Assembly: GCA_009760855.2 (NCBI GenBank)
Contig: WPIO01000471.1
Span: 1 to 39,653 of the forward strand
Direction: 5' to 3'
Length of the DNA: 39,653 bases
DNA from: Cristatella mucedo
Lineage: Eukaryota; Bryozoa; Phylactolaemata; Cristatellidae
Position 1 is the stretch's first letter. Each line of letters opens with the position of its first letter. The translations under genes were made by a program, and so were the position numbers. The notes beneath the pieces were generated by a model that worked only from the letters and a program-made list of their open reading frames with translations, was not told the origin of the DNA and made no database searches. Of the stretch, positions 20,805 to 31,894 are shown one piece after another.

Positions 20805-21485
20805 TAATATTGATCCTAAGAACACATTTTTATAGCGCACTCTGAGACGATAATGTCTTTTAAGGAAATTTACCTATGCTATAAAGGAAGCGTGTCAATT
20901 TTAGCGACAATATTCACAGTGTCAGCTCGCACAAGTACTGAAACGACGAGTGACGCGGACCGAGCGAATTCCGTGAGGAGCAAGTGCGTTTTATGCTTTT
21001 TTTTTTACGTGGCGTCTAGTCAGCGGATGATGTAAAGTGAGTCGGGAGTCAGCTCCACGCTTTGAGAGCGTAAGAACTACAGGCATGGGCTCCTCAAGAT
21101 TTATGTCTGTTTGAGGCTCAGTTGAACGACTTCAGTCAGAAAAGAGGGTGGTACGATGAATAGCCTGACTGTGAAGTATTTTTATAAGCTAGAGCAAGAG
21201 AAGGAAGGAATCTAACTGAGTGAGTGTCCGAATCTTAAAGTCAACACGCTTCTAGGTTGGGAACCAGTGAGGATTGGCGAGAATTATTGTAACGTGGCAA
21301 CTGTGACGCTCACGACAGACAAGACTAGCTGCAAAGTTTTGCACCAGCTGCAAGTGCCTGATTGCACAGGCCGGTAGATCAGCAAGCAGTGATTTACGTG
21401 CATTGAGGTAATTAGTCTACGCAAATTCAATGACTATTTGATTTACAATACTGGCGACAATTTGCTAAAAATTGCAATGTTTAGA
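20805..21485 (-). mobile_element. Diverged LINE copy, 3' portion
   Basis: On the minus strand this shows the family's landmarks in order. The 5' side, near 21360-21400, holds the region matching the VQN/GLP segment. The zone near 21040-21190 matches the FGDRAFSS/FSESN segment. The UTR block whose complement reads CACAGTGTCAGC follows near 20917. The 3' end is close to an AATAATATT-like tail near 20805. It is more diverged than the 18.4, 22.7 and 24.6 kb copies and has no open frame of note. The 5' limit is uncertain. Confidence 0.65.
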
Positions 21486-22707
21486 AGAATTAATGCGAAG
21501 GATATAATTACCCAAGTATTTGGGATATTCACAACGTAGTTAAAATAAGTAATATTTTGTTGTTCACCATAATTCAGCGTGTCACTTCTTGTTCATTATC
21601 TAGACAAGCATCCTTGAAAGGGCTCGGCTTGATGAGAATCTTGTTCGAATAGTTTTTATTTCAATTCGGGCATTACAATTAATATTTATAAAATATCAAA
21701 TTAGCACAAAAAATAACTAAATCTCTGTCTACGCACTTATTGCATAGCAGGGATTCCTGCAGGTATTGATTTACAGAAGTGTAGACGAAATGCAAACAAT
21801 CTTGCAATTCATTTGGTCCAAATCTAGTTGAGTATTTGAAAGCTTCAGAATTTGACTGCTTCACTAAAAACTATACAAATCCGAGATGGACTGCGATACC
21901 TTTTTTACAAGTACCTCGTCGCGTAAATAGCGTGAAGTTCATAGGCCGCAATCTGACTTCTGTCTTTTTAAGGAAGCTATGAACCTGTTTGGTGGTTCTT
22001 TACTGAGGTATTGCAGGTTCTTGATGATTTTAACTGTACAATTATCTCAGAAATATCCTTAAGTTCAGCATGTGATTTTGACGACATGCGTGCTGTTTTT
22101 GGAAGATAGCTCAAGCTCATGAAGCAAGTCACCTGATAAATGGGAGGGACCCAACGGTATTCGAGTATGCAAGCTGTTTGGCACACATTTTTTCAACCAC
22201 GTAGGAAACTATGGTTTTCTTTTTATCAATGCCGAAGCTGAAGAAAACGCGCATTGTGTTTAACGAGCTTTCTTAACTGCGCTCGCGAGCACAAAAGACA
22301 AGACCGATTGCGAATAAAAAGCACGGGTGGGCCAATGCAAAGACTCGCTGTAGCCGGCATACTAACGTTCGTCGGCGCTGTCGTATCTTGACAATATTTC
22401 AGCAATAGACAATCCAACGGTTGCCTTGCGTCTTCCATACATTGGCCAACGGTGACTATTTTTTGAGACACTTCGACATTACTTGGAGGTTAAGTGTACA
22501 AGAAAATCTGAGTCATGAGAAGCGCTGTTGCTTAGACCCGTAGACGCCGCGGCTAGCGAAACCCGCTTGTCCGGAAGCCCAGCATGTTTGCTATTTCCAG
22601 GGCTGTCTCGTGCCGCCCTACGCGATCTCACACGAAAAATTCACCCAATCACTCTACCTTAGTGTTCATCAGGCCGGCGAGATCACAGGCAGCTCAACTT
22701 AGAGCTT
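21486..22707. other. AT-rich stretch, nothing recognised
   Basis: About 1.2 kb with only short open frames (61, 69 and 81 codons on the minus strand), none matching a known family. A stretch near 21700-21760 faintly resembles 20130-20180 (minus-strand peptides KCVDRDLV and KCIDRDLV). This may be an old dispersed repeat. Confidence 0.4.
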
Positions 22708-23693
22708 AATAATAAGGTAATAATAATAATGCACTAATGCTAAAACGCCCTCAGAGAACTCAATGCCGTTCTAGGCACTTTAAATTTGCTGCTAAGGAAG
22801 CACGATCGAATGGTTAGTGGTGGCATTCTCAATGACAACAAGCACAACATGGTTACGAGTGACATGCACAGGGTCAGCATACAAATGTGGTTAGTAGCAG
22901 CGTGCACAGTGTCACCACGCATAAGCACGTAAAGGACGAATATAAAATGACCCCACTAAATGCTGTGATAATTAGATGCGTTTTCAGTTTCTTTTTAAAT
23001 GTGGTCAAGTCAGGAGATGTCGTGACGCAAGTCGGTAGTGAGTTCCAGACTTTAGGAGCAGTTGAACTAAAAGCACGATCTCCAAAGGATTTGAGATTCG
23101 CACGAAGTAAAGGTATTTGATTAGATTCGGAAAAGCGAGTGATACGATGCTTAGCCAGGTGTGGGTGTATATCTAATAGATAGGCTGGAGCCAAAACATG
23201 AAAGGACCTAAAAGTGAATGACTGAACCTTGAAGTCGATGTGTTGCTTGACTGAGAGCTCGTACAGGTCGGCAAAAAGTGGTATGATGTGGCAACTGCAA
23301 CGCTCACGACAGAAAGCCTAGTTGCAGAGTTTTGCACCAGCTGTAAGCGCCTGATTGCACAGGCCTGTAGACCACCAAGCAGCGAGTTACAGAGGTCAAG
23401 ACGGATCTCAAAATACATGGACTAATTTAGATGTGATATCCCTGCCTAAACAAGCCCGAATTTTAGCAATGTCGTGTAGCTGAAAGTAGGCAGACTTGAC
23501 TGAGGAGCTGATGCGGTCGTTTAATGAAAGGTCACCTTGGAACATGGCACCTAGATTTCGTGCAGACTCAGCGGGACATGTGCTGGCAGAGATGATTGTG
23601 AGTGCTAACAATTTTTAATTTCTGAATCATCCTAGGTTTTCCCATAACTTGTAAGTTGGTTCTATCATCATTCAATTTAAGAATGCTTGCTGC

Positions 23694-23791
23694 CGAGGCT
23701 GTGAGTGCGCTATACAAAACTCTCCTGCGTAACACCCACATAGTCTTTATGATTTTGTGGAGTTACAGACGGAGATACATTACATTACATA
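23694..23791 (+). mobile_element. Short 3'-end fragment of a second LINE family (nested)
   Basis: A segment of about 98 bp, from GGCTGTGAGTGCGC to the pentanucleotide tail ACATTACATTAC, nearly identical to the reverse complement of 32778-32886 and related to 36446-36540. It sits inside the minus-strand LINE just after its active-site block and displaces about 30 codons of expected sequence. The opposite orientation and the pentamer tail show it is a separate insertion. Confidence 0.8.
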
Positions 23792-24551
23792 GAGTTGAGT
23801 GTCATCTGCACAGAAGTGAATGTGCCTGGCAATCACATCGGCAAATGGGAGAGTATATAAACTGTGAAAAGAACGGGACCAAGCACAGAACTCAGAGGTA
23901 CCCCATACTTCAGAGATTCCTTGGATGATCTTTGTCCACTTACATAAATAATCTGGAGTCGTCTGCTGAGATAGGACCCGAATCATTGCAATGTATTTTC
24001 AGTGATGCCCAGGTGATGAGAGGCGCTCAAGAAGGACTTGGTGATCGATAGTATCAACAGTTGCCCAACGTTCGAGCAAAACAAGCAGAGTGACTCTACC
24101 CAAGTCTGCATTCCTGAGTACGTCGTTATAAACCCGAAGCAATGGGGGCTCTCTGGAGTGATTAGCTCTAAAATCAGACTGGGATTTACTAGCAACTGTT
24201 TGAAGTTTCAATATATGAGTTCAGCTGGTCTGCACCACGACTCGTTTTAGTGTCTGATTAGAACGGTGGAAGGGAGACCAGGCGGAAGCTGCTAAATTTC
24301 TCGTGGTCTAGTGTTGCGTTCTTGAGTAGTGGCCCGACTACAGCCTTATTGGGAGGCGCTGGGACCTGACCGGAGCCTAATGACATATTTATAATGTTAG
24401 ATAAGTATGACAGCAGATCTATGTATCGTAGAAGGACAGCGGGACCAGGGTATAGATTACTAGTTCTCTTCTTTGATTGAGATATCAGCTTCAGAACAAG
24501 TTCATTAGTGGCCTCCTTGAGTGTAGACATTGAGGTGCTGCTTGGAATTGA

Positions 24552-25084
24552 GGGACATAATAATATTGCACTTGCACTTGATAAAGCGCCCTCAGAGAAC
24601 TTAATCTCTTTCTAGGCGCTTTACATTTGCTGCAAAGTGAAATGCAATTGAATGGTAAGTAAAATCATGCTTGAAAAACAAACACAATGAATAATATGGT
24701 TAGGGGTGACATGCACACGGTCAGCATGCAAATGTGGTTAGTGGCAGCATGCACAGTGTCAGCACGCATAAGCACATCAAGAACGAATCCCAGGGACCCA
24801 CTAAATGCTGTCCTAAATAGGTGTGTTTTTAAGTTTCTTTTAAATGTGGTCAGGTCAGGGGATGTTCTGACGCAGGTCGGGAGGGAGTTCCAGGCTATGG
24901 GAGCAAATGAGCTAAATGCACGGTCTCCAAAGGATTTAAGGTTTGTACGAGGTATTTCCAGACTGTTGGATTCCGAAAAGCGGGTAGTACGATGCTTGGC
25001 CTGATTGGGGAGTATATCTGAAAGATAGGCTGGAGCCATAGAATGAAGAGACCTAAAAGTGAGCGACAAAACCTTGAAGTCAAT
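24552..25084 (-). mobile_element. 5'-truncated LINE copy nested in an older LINE
   Basis: The minus-strand frame reads RIDFKVLSLTFRSLHSMAPA, then HRTTRFSESN, LKSFGDRAFSS, WNSLPTCVRTSP and LKTHLFRTAFSG, followed by the 3' UTR and an (ATT)-like tail at 24552-24562. It is the best preserved C-terminal copy in the window, with the open frame unbroken over this part. That frame begins in the host element at KVDKIRKSIPRVAA and crosses the join. The 5-bp motif GACAT (plus strand) occurs at both edges and is a candidate target-site duplication. About 30 bp of the host is missing at the join. Confidence 0.82.
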
Positions 25085-25699
25085 CCGACATGATTCCAGG
25101 AGGGTTGCTGCCACCCTAGGGATGGACTTCCTGATCTTGTCCACCTTTGATGACATCCATCTTTGTTGACAAAGAAGCTAGAGAAAAGATGAGCTAGATC
25201 ATCACAAGGATCATCAGGTAAGGACCTAACCTTGAGTGGTTAAGGCGATGGGTTGGTCGTAGACATCAGCATATTTTGAGTGTGCGTATGTAAATCAACA
25301 TAGTTTTCGCAGTAGATAAACTCGACCTTTAATAGGATCGATTGGTACGATTTACAGTATTCCTTGTATGCCTGTCGATGGACAGTAAGTCCTGATCTTT
25401 GTATGCTTTTTCAAGCTTTAGCTTAGTATACCTAGCTAGCTTAATGTCTTAGTAAACCATAGGCCGTCTGGGCGAGGTAGCACGGTGCGCTGCGGTGTCA
25501 GAGGTGCGAAATTGTCGAGCTTGTCAGCTAGTGTCGTGTTGCAGCATTCTACCAATCATGACAGGTCACAAGGGGGATTGAGCAGCAGGAGCGAAGAAGA
25601 TATTTCCGCTCGGACAGCATCAATGTCAAGGGTCTTTGATTCATATGATTGATCTATTTATTTTTGTGGATTCAACTGATCAGATTTTGATAGTGTGTG

Positions 25700-27918
25700 C
25701 AAGAAATTGATTTGTCCTCGTAATGAGTGATTTCAACATTGATTTCGAAAACCTAACTGACACCTTAAGCACTAAATTTGGTTCAATTACGGACTCACTT
25801 TCTTTTGTGGCTCATAAGCACGACTCTAGTCACACAAAGGGTCACACACTTGACAAAAGTTTCTCCGACAACTGTACGCTATCGTCATCTATTATTACCA
25901 ATATCTGTTCATCTGACCCCATGCGGATCTCATTCAGTCTACAGTGTGTGCCCTCCTCTGCATCTAAAGTAACTTGTAATTCACTGAAACTCAAGACCCT
26001 TGGCAGTGATGCTGTCCGTGAGTGAATATTTTTTCTTTGTCCTCGCTGCTCGATCCTCCATCCGACCAGTAATCATTGGTGAAATGCAATAGCCCGACAT
26101 TAGCTAACATGCTCGACCAGGTTGCACCTCTGACTAAGCGCAACGTGCGCCCTCGCCCAAATGGCCTGCGTTTTACCAGGTGCATTAAATTAGCTACGTC
26201 TACTAAGCACAAGATTTAGAAAGCATGCAAAAGTTTAGGACTGACTTTCAATCGGCTGACACATGGATACTACGGTAGCTCGTACCTACCTATCTTTTCT
26301 AAGACCAAATCTAGCTTCTATAAAAAATATCATTAAATCACAGATGCACAATCCAAAAAAGCTACGAGCAACCACCTTCATAACGGCTCCCAGGTTTGCT
26401 CCTTACTTAGTGAGCCTTGTGACGACCTAGGCGATCGCTTCTGTAGCTTCTTTGTCAGCAAGATAGACAAGATCAGAGACTACATTCCTTAAGCAGCAGT
26501 CTCGCGTCTGGACTCAATGGAAACAATAACCACCCCACAGGGCCTCCCTTCCTCAATTCTGCACAGCGCCTCAATGTCTACATTCAAGGACGCCAAGCGC
26601 GACTTCATTCTAAAATTAATATCCCAATCAAATAGGACTACTAGCCATCTAGATTCTACACCATCTGTCGTACTTCTACGATGCATAGATCTTATGCTGC
26701 CACGCATATCTAACATAATAAATATGTCATTAACCTCTGGGCACGTCCCTGCCCCTTTCAAATGGCTGTAGTTAGGCTACTAATTAAGAAAGAAGCGAAA
26801 GACCGAGATAACTTGAGCAGTTTCCGCACAGTCTCCTATGTACCGTTACTATCAAAGACACTGGAAAGAGCTATGGTAAACCAGCTGACATTTTTACATT
26901 GAAACTTCAAACCTAGTAAGAAAGTTCCTGGCGGGTTTCAGAGCCAATCACTCCGTAGAGTCAGAATCGCTTAGTGTTTATAACGACCATCTCAGGCATG
27001 CAGACTTATATGAAGTCTCTCTGCTTGTTTTGCACGATCTTTTGGCTGCATGTGATACTGTTGATCATCAAGTCCTCGAGCGGCTCTAATCTCGCCTGGG
27101 CAATACTGGCGCTACAATGGTTTAAGCACTATCTCATCGAGAAACTGTTGGGGTATGGATGCGAATGGTAAAAGACCATCCGAGTAACCACTGAAGTATG
27201 GGGTACTTAAGGGCAGCTCTGCGCTTGGTCCGCTTCTTTTCGCAGTTTATACTCTTCCTCTGGCCAATGTGATCGCCAAGCACAACCTATGCTTTTACTT
27301 CTATGCAGCTGACACTCAGTCGTACTTTTGCTTTGATGCCTCCTAGCCCTCCGCTGTGTCGAATTCTCTTAACTCGCTTGCTGCATAAATTGCTAACATC
27401 TATCTGCACGTGGTTGACAACAGCTTTATCCTATTAAATGAAGAGAAAACCATCTAAATAGCTATGATAAAATCAAAGTGGATTCTGAAATTGGAAAACG
27501 TATTGCTTGCTCAAACTCGGCTCTGCCAGCATATGCCCTGTTGAATCTTTGCGAAATCTAGGTGTCCTCTTCCAAAGTGACCTTTCATTAGACGAATACA
27601 TCAGCTCCACTGTCAAGTCTGCCTTCTTTCAACTACATAAAGTTGCTAAAACTCGGGCTTGCTTAGAAAGAGATACAACATCTAAATAGGTTCGTGCCTT
27701 TGTGAACCCAGACTCGACTTCTGTAACTCACTGCTTGATGGTCTACCAGCCGGCGAAATCAGGCGCTTACGGCTGGTGCAAAACTAGACAGAGAGAGAGA
27801 GAGAGAGACAAAGACAGAGCGAGAGAGAGAGAAACAGAGAGAGAGAGAGAGAGAAACAGAGAGAGAGAGAGAGAGAGAGGGAGGAAGAGAGGAGAGAGGA
27901 GAGAAACAGGACAGAAAA

Positions 27919-27959
<41 letters not shown>

Positions 27960-27962
27960 AAA

Positions 27963-28002
<40 letters not shown>

Positions 28003-28735
28003 AGACAGAGTTTTAGCTCTTCCTTAACTCTACCGACACGAGTGCCTACAGCATTGCTGCTGTTATGGCTAAGCAAACGAGTTACATGGGGGTCAATGCC
28101 AGAGCTGAAATGCATCATAGCAACTAGGCTAGCCTGTCGTGAGCGTCCCGGTTGCAGTATCGCTCCACTTCTCACCTATCTGCATTAGCTACCAGACGAC
28201 TGCTCATCGACTGTAAGCTTCTGTCACTCACTTTTATGTCGCTTCTTTTGTTGGTCCCAGACTACCTATTAGATTTACTCCCACACCAGGCTAGGCATCG
28301 TACCACCCGCTTTTCCGAATAAAATAATTTAGCTGCACTTAAAGTACGAACCTCAAATACTTTGGAGACCGTGCCTTTAGTTCGTACGCTCCCTAAGCCA
28401 AGAACTCACTCCCGATAGACGTCACGACACCCCTTCACTTGACGACATTTAAAAAAAGTTCAAAAACGCATCTATTTATCGCAGCATTTAGTGGGGTCAT
28501 ACGATTCTCGTTCTTTATGTGCTTGTGAGTGCTGACACAGTGCATGATGCCACTAACCTTACTGGCATGCTGACCGTGTGCATGTCACCTCGAATAACCA
28601 CAGGTTGTACTTGATGACATCGTGCATGCGACCACTAACCATTTGATCATGTTTTATTTACAACATCTGTTAAGTGCCTAGAAAGAGGTTAAGGTCGCTG
28701 AAGGAGCTATAAAATGTGTTATTATTTCAAAGTGA
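25700..28735 (+). mobile_element. CR1/L2-type LINE, plus strand, with dead YAAD active site
   Basis: Plus-strand decayed ORF2 in order. The endonuclease end reads VLVMSDFNID (SDFN for the usual GDFN) and KGHTLD at about 25713-25860. The linker follows (FFVSKIDKIRDYIP near 26450). The RT start is LKLISQS and NIINMSLTSGHVP, then, after a frameshift at about 26762, AVVRLLIKK and LLSKTLERAMVNQL. The first catalytic block is LLVLHDLLAACDTVDHQVLE near 27020. Next are GPLLFAVYTLPLANVIAKH and FYFYAADTQSY near 27295, where the second Asp pair YADD has become YAAD. Then come ESLRNLGVLFQSDLSLDE and RLDFCNSLLDGLP, then a GA/GACA microsatellite (27784-28012) at the VQN position. The C-terminal part is strongly frame-broken, and a 3' end with the GTGCCTAG motif and a short ATT tail closes at about 28735. 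Inactive. Confidence 0.88.
27784..28012. repeat. Compound (GA)n/(GACA)n microsatellite inside LINE
   Basis: An interrupted GA run followed by about 70 bp of GACA repeats, lying exactly after the LINE peptide RLRLVQN and before its damaged C-terminal part. The ERERE/DRQTD frames and the antisense Leu/Cys/Val/Ser frame are repeat artefacts. Confidence 0.93.
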
Positions 28736-28952
28736 CAGATGTTCGATGTTCTTTCAAAGTCGAGCTATTTTTATACTTATGCACAGCAAGAAATGCGTCG
28801 CAGCTTTACCGGAGGTGGAAAATTCACTTGGTGTCTTGGGACACCTCAAATGCTCATCTCGATGCAGTTAAATGTCAACGTGATTATAGATATAGCATAT
28901 AGCATATAGCAGGGATGATATATAGATATATAGCAGGGATGAAAAGCATCAT
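28736..28952. other. Left flank of the 20-bp satellite
   Basis: Single-copy sequence grading into short ATAGCAGGGATGATATATAG-like duplications at about 28890-28945, directly before the satellite. No gene seen. Confidence 0.5.
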
Positions 28953-31735
28953 GATCGTGTAGTACTAGTTAAGATCGTGTAGTACTAGTTAAGATCGTGT
29001 AGTACAAGTTAAGATCGTGTAGTACAAGTTAAGATCGTGTAGTACTAGTTAAGATCGTGTAGTACTAGTACAATTTAAGATCGTGTAGTACTAGTTAAGA
29101 TCGTGTAGTACTAGTTAAGATCGTGTAGTACTAGTTAAGATCGTGTAGTACAAGTTAAGATCGTGTAGTACAAGTTAAGATCGTGTAGTACAAGTTAAGA
29201 TCGTGTAGTACTAGTTAAGATCGTGTAGTACTAGTTAAGATCGTGTAGTACTAGTTAAGATCGTGTAGTACTAGTTAAGATCGTGTTAGTTAAGATCGTG
29301 TAGTACTAGTTAAGATCGTGTAGTACTAGTTAAGATCGTGTAGTACTAGTTAAGATCGTGTAGTACAAGTTAAGATCGTGTAGTACAAGTTAAGATCGTG
29401 TAGTACTAGTTAAGATCGTGTAGTACTAGTTAAGATCGTGTAGTACAAGTTAAGATCGTGTAGTACTAGTTAAGATCGTGTAGTACTAGTTAAGATCGTG
29501 TAGTACTAGTTAAGATCGTAGATCGTGTAGTACTAGTTAAGATCGTGTAGTACTAGTTAAGATCGTGTAGTACTAGTTAAGATCGTGTAGTACTAGTTAA
29601 GATGGTGTAGTAAGACGTGTAGTACTAGTTAAGATCGTGTAGTACTAGTTAAGATCGTGTAGTGTAGTTAAGATCGTGTAGTACTAGTTAAGATCGTGTA
29701 GTACTAGTTAAGATCGTGTAGTACTAGTTAAGATCGTGTAGTACTAGTTAAGATCGTGTAGTACAAGTTAAGATCGTGTAGTACAAGTTAAGATCGTGTA
29801 GTACAAGTTAAGATCGTGTAGTACTAGATATCGTGTAGTACAAGTTAAGATCGTGTAGTACTAGTTAAGATCGTGTAGTACTAGTTAAGATCGTGTAGTA
29901 CTAGTTAAGATCGTGTAGTACTAGTTAAGATCGTGTAGTACAAGTTAAGATCGTGTAGTACAGGTAAGACTAGTAAGATCGTGTAGTACTAGTTAAGATC
30001 GTGTAGTACTAGTTAAGATCGTGTAGTACTAGTTAAGATCGTGTAGTACTAGTTAAGATCGTGTAGTACAAGTTAAGATCGTGTAGTACAAGTTAAGATC
30101 GTGTAGTACAAGTTAAGATCGTGTAGTACTAGTTAAGATCGTGTAGTACTAGTTAAGATCGTGTAGTACTAGTTAAGATCGTGTAGTACTAGTTAAGATC
30201 GTGTAGTACTAGTTAAGATCGTGTAGTACTAGTTAAGATCGTGTAGTACTAGTTAAGATCGTGTAGTACTAGTTAAGATCGTGTAGTACTAGTTAAGATC
30301 GTGTAGTACTAGTTAAGATCGTGTAGTACTAGTTAAGATCGTGTAGTACTAGTTAAGATCGTGTAGTACTAGTTAAGATCGTGTAGTACTAGTTAAGATC
30401 GTGTAGTACTAGTTAAGATCGTAGTAGTAGATAGTTAAGATCGTGTAGTACTAGTTAAGATCGTGTAGTACTAGTTAAGATCGTGTAGTACTAGTTAAGA
30501 TCGTGTAGTACTAGTTAAGATCGTGTAGTACTAGTTAAGATCGTGTAGTACTAGTTAAGATCGTGTAGTACTAGTTAAGATCGTGTAGTACTAGTTAAGA
30601 TCGTGTAGTACTAGTTAAGATCGTGTAGTACTAGTTAAGATCGTGTAGTACTAGTTAAGATCGTGTAGTACTAGTTAAGATCGTGTAGTACTAGTTAAGA
30701 TCGTGTAGTACTAGTTAAGATCGTGTAGTACTAGTTAAGATCGTGTAGTACTAGTTAAGATCGTGTAGTACTAGTTAAGATCGTGTAGTACTAGTTAAGA
30801 TCGTGTAGTACTAGTTAAGATCGTGTAGTACAAGTTAAGATCGTGTAGTACTAGTTAAGATCGTGTAGTACTAGTTAAGATCGTGTAGTACTAGTTAAGA
30901 TCGTGTAGTACAAGTTAAGATCGTGTAGTAGTAGATCGTGTAGTTAAGATCGTGTAGTACTAGTTAAGATCGTGTAGTACTAAGAGTTAAGATCGTGTAG
31001 TACTAGTTAAGATCGTGTAGTACTAGTTAAGATCGTGTAGTACTAGTTAAGATCGTGTAGTACTAGTTAAGATCGTGTAGTACTAGTTAAGATCGTGTAG
31101 TACTAGTTAAGATCGTGTAGTACTAGTTAAGATCGTGTAGTACTAGTTAAGATCGTGTAGTACTAGTTAAGATCGTGTAGTACTAGTTAAGATCGTGTAG
31201 TACTAGTTAAGATCGTGTAGTACTAGTTAAGATCGTGTAGTACTAGTTAAGATCGTGTAGTACTAGTTAAGATCGTGTAGTACTAGTTAAGATCGTGTAG
31301 TACTAGTTAAGATCGTGTAGTACTAGTTAAGATCGTGTAGTACTAGTTTAATCGATCGTGTAGTACTAGTTAAGATCGTGTAGTACTAGTTAAGATCGTG
31401 TAGTACTAGTTAAGATCGTGTAGTACTAGTTAAGATCGTGTAGTACTAGTTAAGATCGTGTAGTACTAGTTAAGATCGTGTAGTACTAGTTAAGATCGTG
31501 TAGTACTAGTTAAGATCGTGTAGTACTAGTTAAGATCGTGTAGTACAAGTTAAGATCGTGTAGTACTAGTTAAGATGGTGTAGTACTAGTTAAGATCGTG
31601 TAGTACTAGTTAAGATCGTGTAGTACTAGTTAAGATCGTGTAGTACTAGTTAAGATCGTGTAGTACTAGTTAAGATCGTGTAGTACTAGTTAAGATCGTG
31701 TAGTACTAGTTAAGATCGTGTAGTACTAGTTAAGC
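28953..31735. repeat. 20-bp satellite array, about 138 units
   Basis: Head-to-tail units of GATCGTGTAGTACTAGTTAA. Most copies are identical. One variant has A for T (GTACAAGTT) and occurs in runs of one to three, almost all before 30120. Small disruptions with partial units lie near 29070, 29285, 29517, 29600, 29665, 29827, 29965, 30420, 30930, 30980 and 31350. Each unit carries GATC and the palindromes TAGTACTA and ACTAGT. Stops occur on both strands, so it is not coding. There are no unique spacers, so it is not a CRISPR array. Confidence 0.97.
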
Positions 31736-31845
31736 TGCAGACTCTTTTAGATTTTGAACGGGTTACCACATTCAATTTCGGCGGCGCTTGAACGAGTTCC
31801 ACAGAACATCTTGCTAGCTTATTTCAAGCCTACCTAGCAATTACA

Positions 31846-31894
31846 GCAGCTTTCTCCTATTAAATGAAGACAAGATCATCTAAATAATAAATCA
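31846..31894 (+). mobile_element. LINE scrap beyond the satellite
   Basis: About 49 bp (CAGCTTTCTCCTATTAAATG onward) match 27418-27466 in the plus-strand LINE at roughly 85% by eye. This is the LLNE(D/E)K segment after the RT active site. It is an isolated piece with no tail. Confidence 0.6.

Larger units (their letters stand above)
22708..25680 (-). mobile_element. CR1/L2-type LINE, minus strand, nested by two insertions
   Basis: This decayed ORF2 reads leftward. Its endonuclease-to-RT linker is at 25680-25085 (LADKLDNFAPL, then KVDKIRKSIPRVAA). After the nested copy at 25084-24552, the early RT follows (LKLISQS, NIINMSLGSGQVP, AVVGPLL). The first catalytic block reads VDTIDHQVLLERL near 24050. 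The second reads YTLPFADVIARH then CADDTQLY near 23800, with Tyr of YADD replaced by Cys. Later come ESARNLGAMFQGDLSLND, SAYFQLHDIAKIRACLG, LDLCNSLLGGL, IRRLQLVQNSATRL, and finally FSESN and LTTFKKKLKTHL. The 3' UTR closes with the stem segment and an (ATT)n tail at about 22708-22730. Frameshifts and stops make it inactive. A 98-bp piece of another family interrupts it at 23694-23791. Confidence 0.88.

Noticed and set aside
25234-25251. GAGTGGTTAAGGCGATGG, identical to a tRNA-Ser A-box region
   Set aside because: No B box or tRNA fold follows, and the stretch stays colinear with the LINE linker of the 25.7-kb copy (near 26372-26400), so it is most likely LINE sequence that resembles a tRNA by chance.
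27702-28175. Glu/Arg-rich and Cys/Leu/Ser-rich frames
   Set aside because: Translation of the GA/GACA microsatellite inside a LINE.
22708-28735. A functional reverse transcriptase system (retron- or DGR-like)
   Set aside because: The RT pieces carry stops, frameshifts and altered active sites and belong to ordinary APE-type LINEs. No template RNA or accessory gene is present.
28953-31735. CRISPR-like direct repeats
   Set aside because: Units abut head to tail with no unique spacers, there are no cas genes, and the context is eukaryotic.
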